A DNA stretch of 58,589 nucleotides from an uncultured Bacteroidota bacterium (GTDB taxonomy: Bacteria; Bacteroidota; Bacteroidia; Bacteroidales; VadinHA17), in assembly GCA_903844815.1 (NCBI GenBank), contig CAIMVD010000019.1:1-58589 (forward strand), read 5' to 3'. Shown here in pieces: positions 27,576 to 37,614 of the stretch. Every line of letters begins with the position of its first letter. The first letter of the stretch is position 1. Under the pieces are notes generated by a model. It did no database searches. It worked only from the letters and a program-made list of their open reading frames with translations, and was not told where the DNA came from. The position numbers and the translations under genes were made by a program.

Positions 27576-30230
27576 ATGAAAAAGTATATGGTAAAAAAAC
27601 TTCAGTTTAAGTTACGAATGGGTCTGGCACTTAAGATGATTATGTTTGTCCTTATCGGGATAATGATAATATTTACTCTTATTTTCCACTTTACTTTAAA
27701 GATTACCAGGACAATAGTCGTTGAAAACCTGAAGAAAAATGCAGAATACCTCACACTGAATACTGTTTCGAAAATTGAAAAAGAGCTTGGCGCAATCCAG
27801 CGTGTTCCTGATAATTTTGTTGCCATCTTTCAGGAAAAAAAGATGGAAGAGTCAGAAATGAAACAGCTTGTGAAGATGATGGTTGAGAATAACAGCGAAA
27901 TCATAGGGGCATGTATTGCATTCAGACCTTACTATCATAGTCCGACTGAGAAATTTTATTCTTTGTATTATTACCGGAATAACAACAGGATCGACTTCCT
28001 TAATCTCGGGAACGATAAATACGATTACTATTATATGGACTGGTACCAGCTCCCAAAAGAGCTTGGTAAATCAATCTGGAGCGAGCCCTATTTTGACACC
28101 GGTGGAGCAAATATGTTGCTTACTACCTATTCGGTACCTGTTTACCTTACAAATGAAGGGGAGAAAGAGTTTGCCGGGATTCTTACAATTGATGTATCAC
28201 TCGACTGGCTCCAGAAAAATGTGAACGATATTGAGGTCTATAAAACCGGATACGGGTTTATGATTTCCAAAACGGGTGTGATGGTTACCCACCCGATAAA
28301 GGATTTTATAATGAATGAGACCATGTTCAGCATAGCCGATATGCAAAAATCAGGGGAACTTTATAAGATCGGGCGAAACATGATTAACGGGCAGAGCAGC
28401 TTTGCGGAGCTCGAATACCGTAATATTAAAACAGGGAAGCTCAGCTGGATATCCTATGCACCTGTTAAATTGAACGGATGGTCACTTGGCATTGTTTTTC
28501 CGGTTGATGAATTTATGGCTGAGGCTTACAGGCTTCGAACCATATTAATTGCTCTTGGTTTTGGCGGTGCCTTCATCCTGATTCTGATCACCGTACTGAT
28601 AGCGCGTTCCATCACAAAGCCATTGCGCAGGCTTACAATTGCTGCGGAAACCTTTGCCGGCGGCGGATTTGATATTGAACTTCCCGATATAAATTCCAAT
28701 GATGAGATTGGCAGGTTAAATTCAGCATTTCATTTTATGCAGGGGAAACTGATTGCTACAATCAGCGATCTGCAGGATACGTCTGTTCAGCTTCAGAAGT
28801 CGAACGAAAAACTTGAGGAATACAGCCGATCACTCGAGGATAAGGTTGAATTACGGACGGCTGAACTCAGTAATAAGAACAAGGAACTTGATGCCGCATT
28901 CGTCAATATCAGGACTCTTAATGAAATAGGGAAAAAAATAACTTCCACCCTGAATATCGAATCGATCCAGGAAATTGTATATGAACATGTTAACTCCCTG
29001 ATGGATGCTGGCAGTTTTCTTATTATGCTCTACAACGATGCGGAAAAGAAACTGGAATGCAAGCTTTCAATTGAGAAAGGGGAAAAACTTCCTCCTTTTG
29101 AGATCCCAATGACTGAAAAGAACCGTTTTGCAGTATGGTGTGTTGAACATGCAAGCCCCGTGTTTATGAACGACATCGATCTGGAATACAGCAGGTATGT
29201 TCCCTTCAGGGCAAAACCAAAGGCAGGAGAAACGGTGTCTTCGATAATCTACCTGCCAATGATGATTGAGAATCGGATTGTTGGTGTAATCTCGGCTCAG
29301 AGTTTCCAAAAGAATGCCTACAATCAATACCAGTTCGATATGCTGTCGAACCTTGCAAACTTTGTTGCAATTGCATTCGATAATGCATTCGCGTATGAAA
29401 AGATCAACAGGGCAAACAACGAACTAAAGGCAGCTCAGGCTCAGCTGGTCCAGTCGGAAAAGATGGCTTCGCTGGGACAGCTTACGGCAGGTATCGCCCA
29501 TGAAATTAAGAACCCCCTGAATTTTGTAAATAATTTCTCCGAGCTCTCCGTTGAACTTACCGGAGAAGTAATTGAGGAAGTTGATAAATTTTCAAATGTT
29601 GTTCCTGCTAAGGATATTGAATATGTGAAAGGAATACTTCAGGACATTGAAGGCAATGTGAAAAAGATCAATGAACACGGCAAACGTGCCGACAGTATTA
29701 TCAGGGGCATGTTACTTCATTCCCGGGGGAAGGCGGGCGAAATGCAGCCAACTGACCTGAACGTCCTTCTGGCCGAATATGTAGCCCTGGGATATCATGG
29801 ACTACGAGCTACCGACAATACCTTCAATATCAAAATAGAATCAGACTACGACAAGGGTCTGGGATTGGTAAAAGTTGTGCCGCAGGATCTCAGCAGGGTT
29901 TTCCTGAACATCATAAATAATGCCTGCTATTCAACGGCTCAGAAGAAGAAAGAACTTAAGGAAGCCTATTTCCCAATACTCAGGGTAGCCACTCAAAAAT
30001 CAGAGAGGCATGTTACAATAAGGATATGGGATAATGGCAAAGGGATACCCAAAAGCATCCTGGAACGGGTATTTAATCCCTTTTTTACAACCAAACCTGC
30101 GGGCTCAGGTACGGGTCTTGGACTTTCGATAAGCTATGATATTATAGTTCAGGCACATCATGGTGAGCTGAAAGTTTTGTCGGAAGAGGGTGAATATGCT
30201 GAATTTATAATAACATTACCTTTAACCTAA
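27576..30230 (+). CDS. Cache-HAMP-GAF sensor histidine kinase
   Basis: The 884-residue protein has a first membrane helix (about 20-42), an extracytoplasmic dCache-like domain (about 50-315), a second helix (about 322-344) with a HAMP linker, a coiled coil (about 395-440), a GAF domain (about 445-605), and a kinase core. The phospho-accepting His642 lies in GIAHEIKNPLNFVNNF. The ATPase boxes are NIINNA, DNGKGI, FFTTKP and GTGLGLS. It is preceded by a binding-protein gene (9 bp) and followed by a response regulator (22 bp), its likely partner. Confidence 0.92.
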   Translation: MKKYMVKKLQFKLRMGLALKMIMFVLIGIMIIFTLIFHFTLKITRTIVVENLKKNAEYLTLNTVSKIEKELGAIQRVPDNFVAIFQEKKMEESEMKQLVKMMVENNSEIIGACIAFRPYYHSPTEKFYSLYYYRNNNRIDFLNLGNDKYDYYYMDWYQLPKELGKSIWSEPYFDTGGANMLLTTYSVPVYLTNEGEKEFAGILTIDVSLDWLQKNVNDIEVYKTGYGFMISKTGVMVTHPIKDFIMNETMFSIADMQKSGELYKIGRNMINGQSSFAELEYRNIKTGKLSWISYAPVKLNGWSLGIVFPVDEFMAEAYRLRTILIALGFGGAFILILITVLIARSITKPLRRLTIAAETFAGGGFDIELPDINSNDEIGRLNSAFHFMQGKLIATISDLQDTSVQLQKSNEKLEEYSRSLEDKVELRTAELSNKNKELDAAFVNIRTLNEIGKKITSTLNIESIQEIVYEHVNSLMDAGSFLIMLYNDAEKKLECKLSIEKGEKLPPFEIPMTEKNRFAVWCVEHASPVFMNDIDLEYSRYVPFRAKPKAGETVSSIIYLPMMIENRIVGVISAQSFQKNAYNQYQFDMLSNLANFVAIAFDNAFAYEKINRANNELKAAQAQLVQSEKMASLGQLTAGIAHEIKNPLNFVNNFSELSVELTGEVIEEVDKFSNVVPAKDIEYVKGILQDIEGNVKKINEHGKRADSIIRGMLLHSRGKAGEMQPTDLNVLLAEYVALGYHGLRATDNTFNIKIESDYDKGLGLVKVVPQDLSRVFLNIINNACYSTAQKKKELKEAYFPILRVATQKSERHVTIRIWDNGKGIPKSILERVFNPFFTTKPAGSGTGLGLSISYDIIVQAHHGELKVLSEEGEYAEFIITLPLT

Positions 30231-30252
30231 TATCACAAGATATACTTGTACT

Positions 30253-31431
30253 ATGAATAAAGAATTGATAATGAATGTAAAGATAATGGTCGTGGATGAT
30301 GAGGTAGACCTTGAGCCGCTGATCAGACAAAAATTCCGGAGACAGATAAGGGATGGTGTTTATGATTTTGTCTTTGCACATAACGGTCTGGAAGCGCTTT
30401 CTATGCTGATTGAGCAGCCTGATATCCGGCTTATTATGTCCGATATCAATATGCCCGAAATGGACGGACTTACCTTGCTTACCAGGCTGAAAGAGCTGAA
30501 AAATCCCTGGCTTAAGACTGTAATAGTTTCGGCTTACGGTGATATGGAGAATATACGTACTGCCATGAACAGGGGCGCCTTTGATTTCCTTACGAAGCCC
30601 ATAAGCTTTGATGACCTCGAGATTACCTTCAATAAAACTCTCGATGAGATCAGAATGATATGGCAGAGCATGCAGGAGCACGATCAGCTGGTATCGATTC
30701 AGCAGGATTTGCAAATCGCAAGGGAGATTCAACAGGCTATTCTTCCAAAGACTTTTCCTCCTTTCCCGGGTCGTAATGAGTTTTCCATTTTCGGATCGAT
30801 GATTGCTGCCAAAGAGGTGGGAGGCGATTTCTTTGACTTCTTTCTTATCGATAACGAACGGCTTGGTTTTGTGATTGGTGATGTATCGGGAAAAGGTGTT
30901 CCGGCAGCTATTTTTATGGCTGTAAGCAGGACATTAATACGGGCGACCGGGTTAAAAGGAATCTCTGCGAGTGAATGCATGAGTTATGTGAACAGTCTGC
31001 TTTGCAACGAAAGTGTGTCGTGCATGTTTGTAACTGTTTTCTACGGCATACTTAATATCCTTACGGGAGAGATTGAATATGTTAATGCCGGTCATAATCC
31101 TCCCTATATCCTTTCGGGAAAAAATGTGATAAAGCTCGATATGACAAGTGGCATCATTTTAGGGTGCATGGATGATTTTGAATTCGGGTCGAAGAAAATT
31201 ACCTTAAACCCTGGTGATCAGCTATTCCTTTATACCGATGGCGTTACCGAAGCCTTTAATGTAAACGATGAACAGTTTAGTGATGAACGTTTGGTTAGTT
31301 ACCTTGAAGGTCATCCCCCGGATTCGATTGATATGCTTGTAAAGGAATCTTTCCGCCTGGTAACCGAATTCGCTGAAGGCGCACCACAGTCGGACGATAT
31401 AACAGTGCTTGCCATAAAGTATAATGGTTAA
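30253..31431 (+). CDS. Response regulator with PP2C/SpoIIE-type phosphatase output
   Basis: The 392-residue protein has a receiver domain (about 9-130) with acidic residues in VVDDE, phospho-accepting Asp64 in MSDINMPEMDG and the conserved lysine in FLTKPIS. A short coiled linker follows, then a RsbU/SpoIIE PP2C phosphatase domain (about 175-390) with metal-binding aspartates in GGDFFD and GDVSGKG, and the QSDDIT segment. Such proteins dephosphorylate STAS antagonists. The STAS gene 51 bp downstream is the obvious substrate. A second in-frame ATG at 30271 is possible. Confidence 0.92.
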   Translation: MNKELIMNVKIMVVDDEVDLEPLIRQKFRRQIRDGVYDFVFAHNGLEALSMLIEQPDIRLIMSDINMPEMDGLTLLTRLKELKNPWLKTVIVSAYGDMENIRTAMNRGAFDFLTKPISFDDLEITFNKTLDEIRMIWQSMQEHDQLVSIQQDLQIAREIQQAILPKTFPPFPGRNEFSIFGSMIAAKEVGGDFFDFFLIDNERLGFVIGDVSGKGVPAAIFMAVSRTLIRATGLKGISASECMSYVNSLLCNESVSCMFVTVFYGILNILTGEIEYVNAGHNPPYILSGKNVIKLDMTSGIILGCMDDFEFGSKKITLNPGDQLFLYTDGVTEAFNVNDEQFSDERLVSYLEGHPPDSIDMLVKESFRLVTEFAEGAPQSDDITVLAIKYNG

Positions 31432-31482
31432 TAAGGTTGAACCTGATATTGTGAAAGTTAAAATATTTAAAATACAATAATT

Positions 31483-31815
31483 ATGAATTTAGAGATTGAA
31501 TCAGTAAATGATGTTAAAATAGTTGTAGTACAGGGACGTCTGGACACTACAAATGCAGGTGAATTCGAACAGCAAATGACAGAGATACTTAACGGCGGTT
31601 GCACCAGGCTGATTCTCGACTGCACCGCGCTGAATTATATCAGCAGTTCAGGTTTAAGGGTTTTTCTTGTTATCCAGAAAAAGATGAAGCTTGTAAACGG
31701 CCAGTTCAGGCTATTCGGCCTTCAGCCGGCAATAAGGGAGATCTTCGATATTGCAGGGTTCTCGGTAATCCTTACTATTCTGCCTGACAGGGATTTCGCA
31801 TTAAAATCGATTTAG
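31483..31815 (+). CDS. STAS-domain anti-sigma factor antagonist-like protein
   Basis: The 110-residue protein is a complete single STAS domain of the RsbV/SpoIIAA type: VVVQGRLDTTNAGEFEQ, then LILDCTALNYISSSGLR, where Ser55 aligns with the phosphorylated serine. It follows the PP2C response regulator, which should dephosphorylate it. Its kinase partner is probably the RsbW-like protein at 36158 or the RsbW-like part of the ABC ATPase at 31936. No sigma-B type sigma gene is nearby, so the output may not be a sigma factor. Confidence 0.9.
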   Translation: MNLEIESVNDVKIVVVQGRLDTTNAGEFEQQMTEILNGGCTRLILDCTALNYISSSGLRVFLVIQKKMKLVNGQFRLFGLQPAIREIFDIAGFSVILTILPDRDFALKSI

Positions 31816-31850
31816 CAGCTCCTATAACTACTTTGTGACCTTTGAGTAAT

Positions 31851-31904
31851 CCTTCGCGACCTTCGTGGTAAAAAAGAAATCCGAAACCACGAAGGACGGG
31901 AAGG
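31851..31904. repeat. Intergenic palindromic repeat, copy 2 (likely bidirectional terminator)
   Basis: A perfect 10-bp inverted repeat (CCTTCGTGGT at 31860-31869, ACCACGAAGG at 31886-31895) with a 16-nt loop contains AAATCCGAA. It closely resembles copy 1 at 26373, but with TTCGTGG arms in place of TTTGTGG, a compensated base-pair change. It lies between the convergent STAS and ABC ATPase genes, where it could end transcription both ways. Confidence 0.7.
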
Positions 31905-31935
31905 ATATGTAAAACTAGATCATTAGTTAGTTCGG

Positions 31936-33018
31936 TTATTTCACCTTCACCTTTAAACGGAGATTATTTTTTCCGTTCTCATAATTGTATTCAACACTCT
32001 TGCACCGGTCTTTTATAAGCAATATTCCTATTTCATCCTCCATAGCACCCGGAGTGAGCGGATTCACAGGAGTGCCGGCACTCTCGCAAACCAGTTCCAC
32101 ATCGCCCTCTTTTTCCGAATAGGAGAGAGCTATTGTTATATCGGAATAGTCAGTCTGAAGAAGTATGACCTCCTCGGCAAGAAGCTGAACATTTGCACTC
32201 ACGTCTTTCGCTATCACATGTTTTTCGCAAAACATTTCCATCTCTGCCTGCAGGGCGTACAAGTCATAATCCCTTCCTGTTATCCTGAACTCTAAGCTTC
32301 GTATCCTGTGAATGAATGCCCTGGTTTTTTCCCTTTGAGGGCTTTCAAAGATCTGTTCGGGTGTCCCATCTTCATAAATAATTCCTTCATCCATATAAAA
32401 TACACGGCTCGAGATATTCCGGGCAAATTCCATTTCGTGGGTAACAATAATCATTGTCATACCTTCTCTCACGAGGCGGCGGATAACAGCAAGTACTTCG
32501 CTTACCATAGTCGGATCAAGAGCCGAGGTTGGTTCATCGAAAAGCATTACTTCGGGTTCCATTACCAGGCATCGTGCTATTGCGACCCTCTGCTTTTGTC
32601 CGCCCGAAAGTTCATCGGGAAAGTTGTAAGCTTTTTCAGCGAGCCCGACAAGCTTAAGATATTCAAATGCTTTAGTATTCGTTTCCGTTTTCTTCTTCCC
32701 GAGTAATTTTACAGGGCCAATTGTAAGGTTTTCCAGAATGGTAAGGTGAGAATACAGATTAAACGATTGAAATACCATTCCCATTTTCTGGCGGATTTTG
32801 GGAACATTTGTTTTTTTATCCAGCAGGGAAACTCCATCAATATAAATTGAGCCTCCGGTTGGAGCTTCCAACAGGTTCAGACAGCGAAGAAAAGTACTTT
32901 TCCCTGTTCCGGAAGGACCAATTATTGAGATAACTTCACCTTTTTGGATGTCAGCATTTACATCTTTCAGAACTACCAGTTCACCAAAATGTTTGGAAAG
33001 ATTTCTTATTGTAATCAT
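31936..33018 (-). CDS. Amino-acid-type ABC ATPase fused to degenerate RsbW-like domain
   Basis: Residues 1-240 form a GlnQ-like ATPase with all motifs: Walker A GPSGTGKS 34-41, Gln84, LSGGQ 137-141, Walker B LFDEP and His194. Ordinary GlnQ proteins end here. Residues 241-360 instead align with the RsbW-like protein at 36158: AEEVILL against EEAFTNI, and the tail [20 protein letters not shown] against GIFLIRKIMDTVEYKRFQNK. The N-box asparagine is Leu287 and the G1 aspartate is Ser313, so this part probably does not bind ATP. The start codon overlaps the upstream stop (TAATG). The domain call is my own alignment by eye. Confidence 0.85.
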   Translation of the reverse strand: MITIRNLSKHFGELVVLKDVNADIQKGEVISIIGPSGTGKSTFLRCLNLLEAPTGGSIYIDGVSLLDKKTNVPKIRQKMGMVFQSFNLYSHLTILENLTIGPVKLLGKKKTETNTKAFEYLKLVGLAEKAYNFPDELSGGQKQRVAIARCLVMEPEVMLFDEPTSALDPTMVSEVLAVIRRLVREGMTMIIVTHEMEFARNISSRVFYMDEGIIYEDGTPEQIFESPQREKTRAFIHRIRSLEFRITGRDYDLYALQAEMEMFCEKHVIAKDVSANVQLLAEEVILLQTDYSDITIALSYSEKEGDVELVCESAGTPVNPLTPGAMEDEIGILLIKDRCKSVEYNYENGKNNLRLKVKVK

Positions 33019-35990
33019 TATTTTGTCTCCACTACTCTTTTAACGCGTTTTCTTTTTGGATCAACCGAAACCTCAATATATCCTAATGCCCAGGTCAGTA
33101 TCCAGGATACTAATAAATAGACTAATGCTGCCATAATAAGCGGAAAGAAAGCATCGAAAGTACGGCTGCGGATAATATCGCTGGCTTTGGTGAGATCCTG
33201 AACTGCGATATATCCTACAACAGAGGTCATTTTCACAAGAGAAATAAACTCTCCTTTATAAACGGGAAATACCCGGCGCAAAGCCTGAGGCATTATAATA
33301 TAAATAAATGTCTGGATTTTTGTGAATCCTCCTGCTATCCCGGCTTCCTTTTGTCCGACATCAATACTCTCAATAGATGTCCTGAACATTTCGGAGACAT
33401 AAGCCGCAAAATTAAGACCAAATGCCAACACCGCCACGAATGCAGGATTAATGTTAATCGAGGCGAAGACGATGTAATATATTATCATTAATAAAACGAG
33501 AACAGGTGTTCCTCGCAATAGTGAAACGTATATTTTAGCCCCGGAAGAAAGAACTTTCCGTTTTGACATACGCATAAAACAGACCAGCCCCCCGAGTAAA
33601 GTACCCACAAGAGCTGAAAAAACGGAGATTATCACCGTAAGCGATAATCCTTTAAGAATAAGTAAATACCTTTTCTCACGAATAATGTTGCTTGAAAAGC
33701 TGTTTGAGATTTTTGTCCACAAAGACAATTTGACAATTTTGGTTTCTTCACCGGAATATTTATCAATGTTCGTTTTAAGAGCAACCACCCCTGTGCTAAA
33801 GTTGGCATAGGTGTCGGAAAAATCAATCTGATTACCGCGCTCTTTGGTGATGGCAATCCCATCCGATATCATTTGAGCCTTTCCGGCAGAGAGTGCGGCC
33901 ACCAGCGATGCAAAATCCATCGTTACGAATTCGAGATTGTAGTTTTTCCTCTCTGCAAAGTATCGTATCATCTCGATATCCAGACCAACATACTCTCCAT
34001 TCATAAAGGCAACATAAGGAAGGTCGTCAACAGAAACCGCGACTGTAAGCTTTTTGCCCTCGGTTGGATTTTTGAAAGGTGGCATTATGGCTGCTTCAGG
34101 ATCATCAATAAGCCATCTTTTGTGCATGAGATCATATGTGCCATCTTTCCGGATCTCTTTAAGGAAGTCATTAAATTCATCCCTCAGGGCTGATTCCTTC
34201 TTATTGAACCCAACTCCTAACGGCAACGTGAGCACATCATCGGTCAACAGTCCCAGCTCGGGAATCTTCTTTAAAATAATCCGGGCGGTGATTAAATCAA
34301 ACATAGCAGCATCAATTTTCCCCGACGAAACTGAAAGGATAAGGTCGGCAGTACCTTCGAACCGGAAGATTTGAGCATTGGGATACTTTTTGGAAATATA
34401 CCCGTCATAAACCGTGCCTGTGAAGATGCCTATTTTTTTATCCGCCAGGTCTTCTGCTTTTGACATCCTGCCTGAAGATGTCGGCTCCATGTATTTCTTT
34501 TTTGCTATAATGCTGACACCCGACTCAAAGTACGGATCGGAAAAACTGATCTGTTTTTCTCTCTCCTCAGTGACCATCAGAGAGCAGGTGATGAGATCGA
34601 TTTTATCGATTATAAGCGAAGCTAACATACTGCCGAACTGAAGATTTACAGGCATAAACTCCTTTCCTGTGTAAGCGGCAAAACGACTCGAGAGTTCAAT
34701 GTCAAAGCCTGTCAGACTGCCATCCTTCATGATAGTAAAAGGCATTCCCAGATCGCTGACAACGCCAACTCTGAGTACTCCCTCGACTTTACCCTTCGGT
34801 ATTTCAGGCATCTGCGACAGGCCCTTCGTCATCCATCTGTCAACCATGTCATCATAAACACCGTTTGTTTTTATTTCCTTTAAAAATGCATTAAACTGAT
34901 TCCTGAGCTGTTCATTCTGCTTGTTAATACCGGCAGCAATCGGAATAGAGAAGACATTTTTGGCTAATAAGCCCAACTCATCATTAGTTTTAAAAACATC
35001 TGCCAGAGAAACCTGATCATAAAAGACTGCATCAACCTTTTCCAGATTCAGGGCCATAAGCATGTCGGGGACGTTCTGATACTGCATTATCCTGGCATTT
35101 GGGTAGTTTTTGGTTGCATAAGCGTCGTGCATTGATCCCATTAAAACACCGATTCTTTTATCTTTTATATCTTCTTCAGTTCTGAACCTGAGAGATGAAG
35201 CAGGCTGATCCGTTTTTACAGTTCTGACAACTGCCGCTATTCCACTGGGATAATAGCATTGCGAAAAGAGCACTTTTTTTGCCCTCTCCTCAGTTATCGA
35301 AATGCCGGCTCCTATCATGTCAACCTTCCCGGCAATGAGCGCAGGAAGCATGGCTGCGAATTCCATGTCGACGATCTCAAGCTGCTTTCCAAGGCTATTC
35401 GCAACACGGCAGGCAAACTCAACATCAAATCCCACTATCTTTCTGTTGGCAGCCATGAACGACATAGGTTCCGTTACTGCTGCAGTTCCGAATTTCAAGG
35501 TCCCGTTCAGGCCCTTGAGTTCTATTTCCGGCATGGGGGCAGGTTCTCCTTTCAAAGGAAACCACCGTTTCATCATATCATCATAGGTGCCGTCAGCTTT
35601 TATCCCGGCCAATACTTCATCAATAGCTTTCTTAAGATCTTCATTCTGAAGCTGAACAGCAAAGCCGTACTGATCATCGACAAGAAGTTCTGACAAAACA
35701 GTCAGTCCTTCATTCTTCCCTGCAATATTCTGAAGTATGGGTTTGTCATAAGCTGCAACGTCGGCATTTCCGTTTTTAACAGCCATAGCGCAGTCAAGAA
35801 CGCTGTTGAAATACTTTATTTTGGCGTCAGGGAATTTTTTTAGAACAAACTGATCAGCCACCGTTCCCGTGGGAACAGCAAAGGTCTTACCACCCTTTAG
35901 CATTGCAAGAGAAGTAATATTGGTTTCTTTTTTACCGCAACCGCTGACTATCAAAATAGAAAGGGCAAGAAGGCATAAGTATCGTCTCAT
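33018..35990 (-). CDS. Fusion of split and tandem SBP_bac_3 domains with an ABC permease
   Basis: The 990-residue protein has a lipobox (VSGC, Cys18). Residues 24-144 are only the second half of an SBP_bac_3 domain. Residues 158-388 and 402-627 are two whole domains. Residues 646-740 are only a first half. Residues 775-985 are a GlnP/HisM-type permease with the [12 protein letters not shown] coupling loop. The two halves could close together into a third complete binding domain. Together with the overlapping ATPase gene it forms a whole polar amino acid importer in two genes. Confidence 0.9.
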   Translation of the reverse strand: MRRYLCLLALSILIVSGCGKKETNITSLAMLKGGKTFAVPTGTVADQFVLKKFPDAKIKYFNSVLDCAMAVKNGNADVAAYDKPILQNIAGKNEGLTVLSELLVDDQYGFAVQLQNEDLKKAIDEVLAGIKADGTYDDMMKRWFPLKGEPAPMPEIELKGLNGTLKFGTAAVTEPMSFMAANRKIVGFDVEFACRVANSLGKQLEIVDMEFAAMLPALIAGKVDMIGAGISITEERAKKVLFSQCYYPSGIAAVVRTVKTDQPASSLRFRTEEDIKDKRIGVLMGSMHDAYATKNYPNARIMQYQNVPDMLMALNLEKVDAVFYDQVSLADVFKTNDELGLLAKNVFSIPIAAGINKQNEQLRNQFNAFLKEIKTNGVYDDMVDRWMTKGLSQMPEIPKGKVEGVLRVGVVSDLGMPFTIMKDGSLTGFDIELSSRFAAYTGKEFMPVNLQFGSMLASLIIDKIDLITCSLMVTEEREKQISFSDPYFESGVSIIAKKKYMEPTSSGRMSKAEDLADKKIGIFTGTVYDGYISKKYPNAQIFRFEGTADLILSVSSGKIDAAMFDLITARIILKKIPELGLLTDDVLTLPLGVGFNKKESALRDEFNDFLKEIRKDGTYDLMHKRWLIDDPEAAIMPPFKNPTEGKKLTVAVSVDDLPYVAFMNGEYVGLDIEMIRYFAERKNYNLEFVTMDFASLVAALSAGKAQMISDGIAITKERGNQIDFSDTYANFSTGVVALKTNIDKYSGEETKIVKLSLWTKISNSFSSNIIREKRYLLILKGLSLTVIISVFSALVGTLLGGLVCFMRMSKRKVLSSGAKIYVSLLRGTPVLVLLMIIYYIVFASININPAFVAVLAFGLNFAAYVSEMFRTSIESIDVGQKEAGIAGGFTKIQTFIYIIMPQALRRVFPVYKGEFISLVKMTSVVGYIAVQDLTKASDIIRSRTFDAFFPLIMAALVYLLVSWILTWALGYIEVSVDPKRKRVKRVVETK

Positions 35991-36015
35991 AATGTGTATT
36001 TTCCCCGTATTGTAT

Positions 36016-36023
36016 CAAATATA
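36016..36023 (-). promoter_or_regulatory. Candidate -7 element for the SBP-permease/ATPase operon
   Basis: On the minus strand this reads TATATTTG, an exact TAnnTTTG match, 25 nt upstream of the ATG at 35990. No convincing -33 element was found at the normal distance. Confidence 0.4.
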
Positions 36024-36090
36024 GCAATTATTTCGATCGCTTTTTATGGTTTTGTCAAATAGAGCTAAAATAAATAGTTGTGAAATTTAA

Positions 36091-36119
36091 TTGAATAGGA
36101 AAGAAAATGGTTATTTTTG
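36091..36119 (+). promoter_or_regulatory. Candidate promoter for the RsbW-like gene
   Basis: TATTTTTG at 36112-36119 matches the -7 consensus and a TTG at 36091-36093 lies 18 nt upstream. The box and spacing are the same as those at the nusB promoter candidate. The GTG start is 38 nt downstream. Confidence 0.5.
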
Positions 36120-36157
36120 AGTGAGTAGAAAAATCCCTGTACTGTTAATAAATAGAT

Positions 36158-36580
36158 GTGGAGAAGAGAGCTGGAAATTTACATGTTGAAAACCGGATTG
36201 AAGAATTAGCCGCAATAGAAACCTTTCTCGAAGAGCTTGGTGACGACTGGGAGCTTAATCCTTCGCTGGTCCTTTCTCTTAACCTGGTTCTTGAGGAGGC
36301 ATTTACAAATATTGTAAATTACGGATTTGATGACAGTGATATTCACATTGTTGAGTTCGGTTTCAGTCTCGATTCAGGAATACTGGCTATCGAGATCTGC
36401 GATGACGGTCACGAGTGGGATCCTACACTTAAAGCAGCTCCGGATATAACTTTATCAGCCGAAGAGAGACCAATAGGAGGGCTGGGCATTTTTCTCATCA
36501 GGAAGATTATGGATACCGTTGAATACAAAAGGTTCCAAAACAAGAACTTTTTAATCCTTACAAAAAAGGTTGAAGCTTAA
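36158..36580 (+). CDS. RsbW-like anti-sigma/partner-switch serine kinase
   Basis: The 140-residue protein, with a GTG start, is a single GHKL ATPase domain of the RsbW/SpoIIAB type. The N-box has Glu47 and Asn51 in EEAFTNIVNYG, the G1 box is DDGHEWDP (Asp83, Gly84), and the G2 region is GGLGIFLI (about 107-114). RsbW proteins phosphorylate STAS antagonists and sequester a target protein. STAS partners exist at 31483, 22252 and 50368. It is divergent from the ABC fusion genes and 70 bp upstream of the DUF4384-type gene. Confidence 0.9.
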   Translation: MEKRAGNLHVENRIEELAAIETFLEELGDDWELNPSLVLSLNLVLEEAFTNIVNYGFDDSDIHIVEFGFSLDSGILAIEICDDGHEWDPTLKAAPDITLSAEERPIGGLGIFLIRKIMDTVEYKRFQNKNFLILTKKVEA

Positions 36581-36649
36581 ATTCAAATCTAAACCGGAAC
36601 TATTATTCTATACTTCATTTTTTAGATTTTAACTATCTGCTTTTTTATT

Positions 36650-37609
36650 ATGAATAATTTATTCAGAGAAAAATTACTTGTTCTCATCCTTATTTCAGTA
36701 TCCGGAATAATTTATTCTCAGGATCTTGTAAGAACCACTGGAACCGCTCAGCTGGAACTTACCGATGACAAGTCACGTTCGGAATTGAAAAATGAATTGC
36801 TTCAGCTTGCGAAAATTAATGCCCTCGAAAAAGCTTTCGGAAGAGTAATTATCCAGGGAAATTCGACCTATATCACAAACCTTCAGACTGGCCGGGAAGT
36901 TGAGACAAATACTGTTTTCAATACTATTGCAAACACCTCTGTAATGGGGGAGGTTCAAAGTGAAATCAGCACAAGTTATTCTGATGTGGAAGGTGTTAAA
37001 ACGGTTAATGGCAAGAAGGAAAAGGTCCTTGAAATCAGATGTGATATTGAAATAATGGCTCGTAAAGTTGAAACTCCGAAAGTCACTTTTACCTGTTTCC
37101 CGCTTGCCTGTCCCGATGAGAAATGCAGGACTTCCGTTTTTAAAAACAGGGATAGTTTTTATCTGTTTTTCAGCTCCCCTGAAAGCGGGTATTTAACGGT
37201 TTACCTCGACGAAAAGTCAGAAACGCAGTGTCTCTATCCGTTTAGTACCATGTCGGATGAGTATGAGGGAGGAGTTCCTGTCGAGGCAGATAAAAAATAC
37301 ATCCTTTTTTCACAGAATCCGGAATTTGACTATTACCAGGGAAAAGTTCTGCCAGATACTTATGAACTCTATGCTAACAGTCTGCAGGACATGAACAGGA
37401 TATTTATCATTTTTTCGAAAAAAATCCTGAATAAACCTGCTTTAGATAATGTTTCTGAGGCAAAACTGAATAAAGAGCTATATGAAAAAGGTTACCGTAT
37501 GCCAAAATCATTGTCTTCGGAAGATTTTCAACGATGGCTCAATGAATATCGCAGCACAGGAAAGGATAATGTTCAGGTATTAATAACCGACATTACTATT
37601 ACGAGATAG
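36650..37609 (+). CDS. Exported DUF4384-type protein
   Basis: The 319-residue product has a signal peptide (cut near IIYSQ) and an N-terminal region (about 25-140) predicted to be strand-rich. A DUF4384-like domain follows (about 165-255), with DSFYLFFSSPESGYLTVYL and the FSQNPEFDYYQG segment. DUF4384 often occurs attached to caspase-family (Peptidase_C14) domains. Here it stands next to two separate caspase-like genes, ending 5 bp from the convergent one, which supports a shared function in the envelope. Confidence 0.7.
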   Translation: MNNLFREKLLVLILISVSGIIYSQDLVRTTGTAQLELTDDKSRSELKNELLQLAKINALEKAFGRVIIQGNSTYITNLQTGREVETNTVFNTIANTSVMGEVQSEISTSYSDVEGVKTVNGKKEKVLEIRCDIEIMARKVETPKVTFTCFPLACPDEKCRTSVFKNRDSFYLFFSSPESGYLTVYLDEKSETQCLYPFSTMSDEYEGGVPVEADKKYILFSQNPEFDYYQGKVLPDTYELYANSLQDMNRIFIIFSKKILNKPALDNVSEAKLNKELYEKGYRMPKSLSSEDFQRWLNEYRSTGKDNVQVLITDITITR

Positions 37610-37614
37610 TAGTT

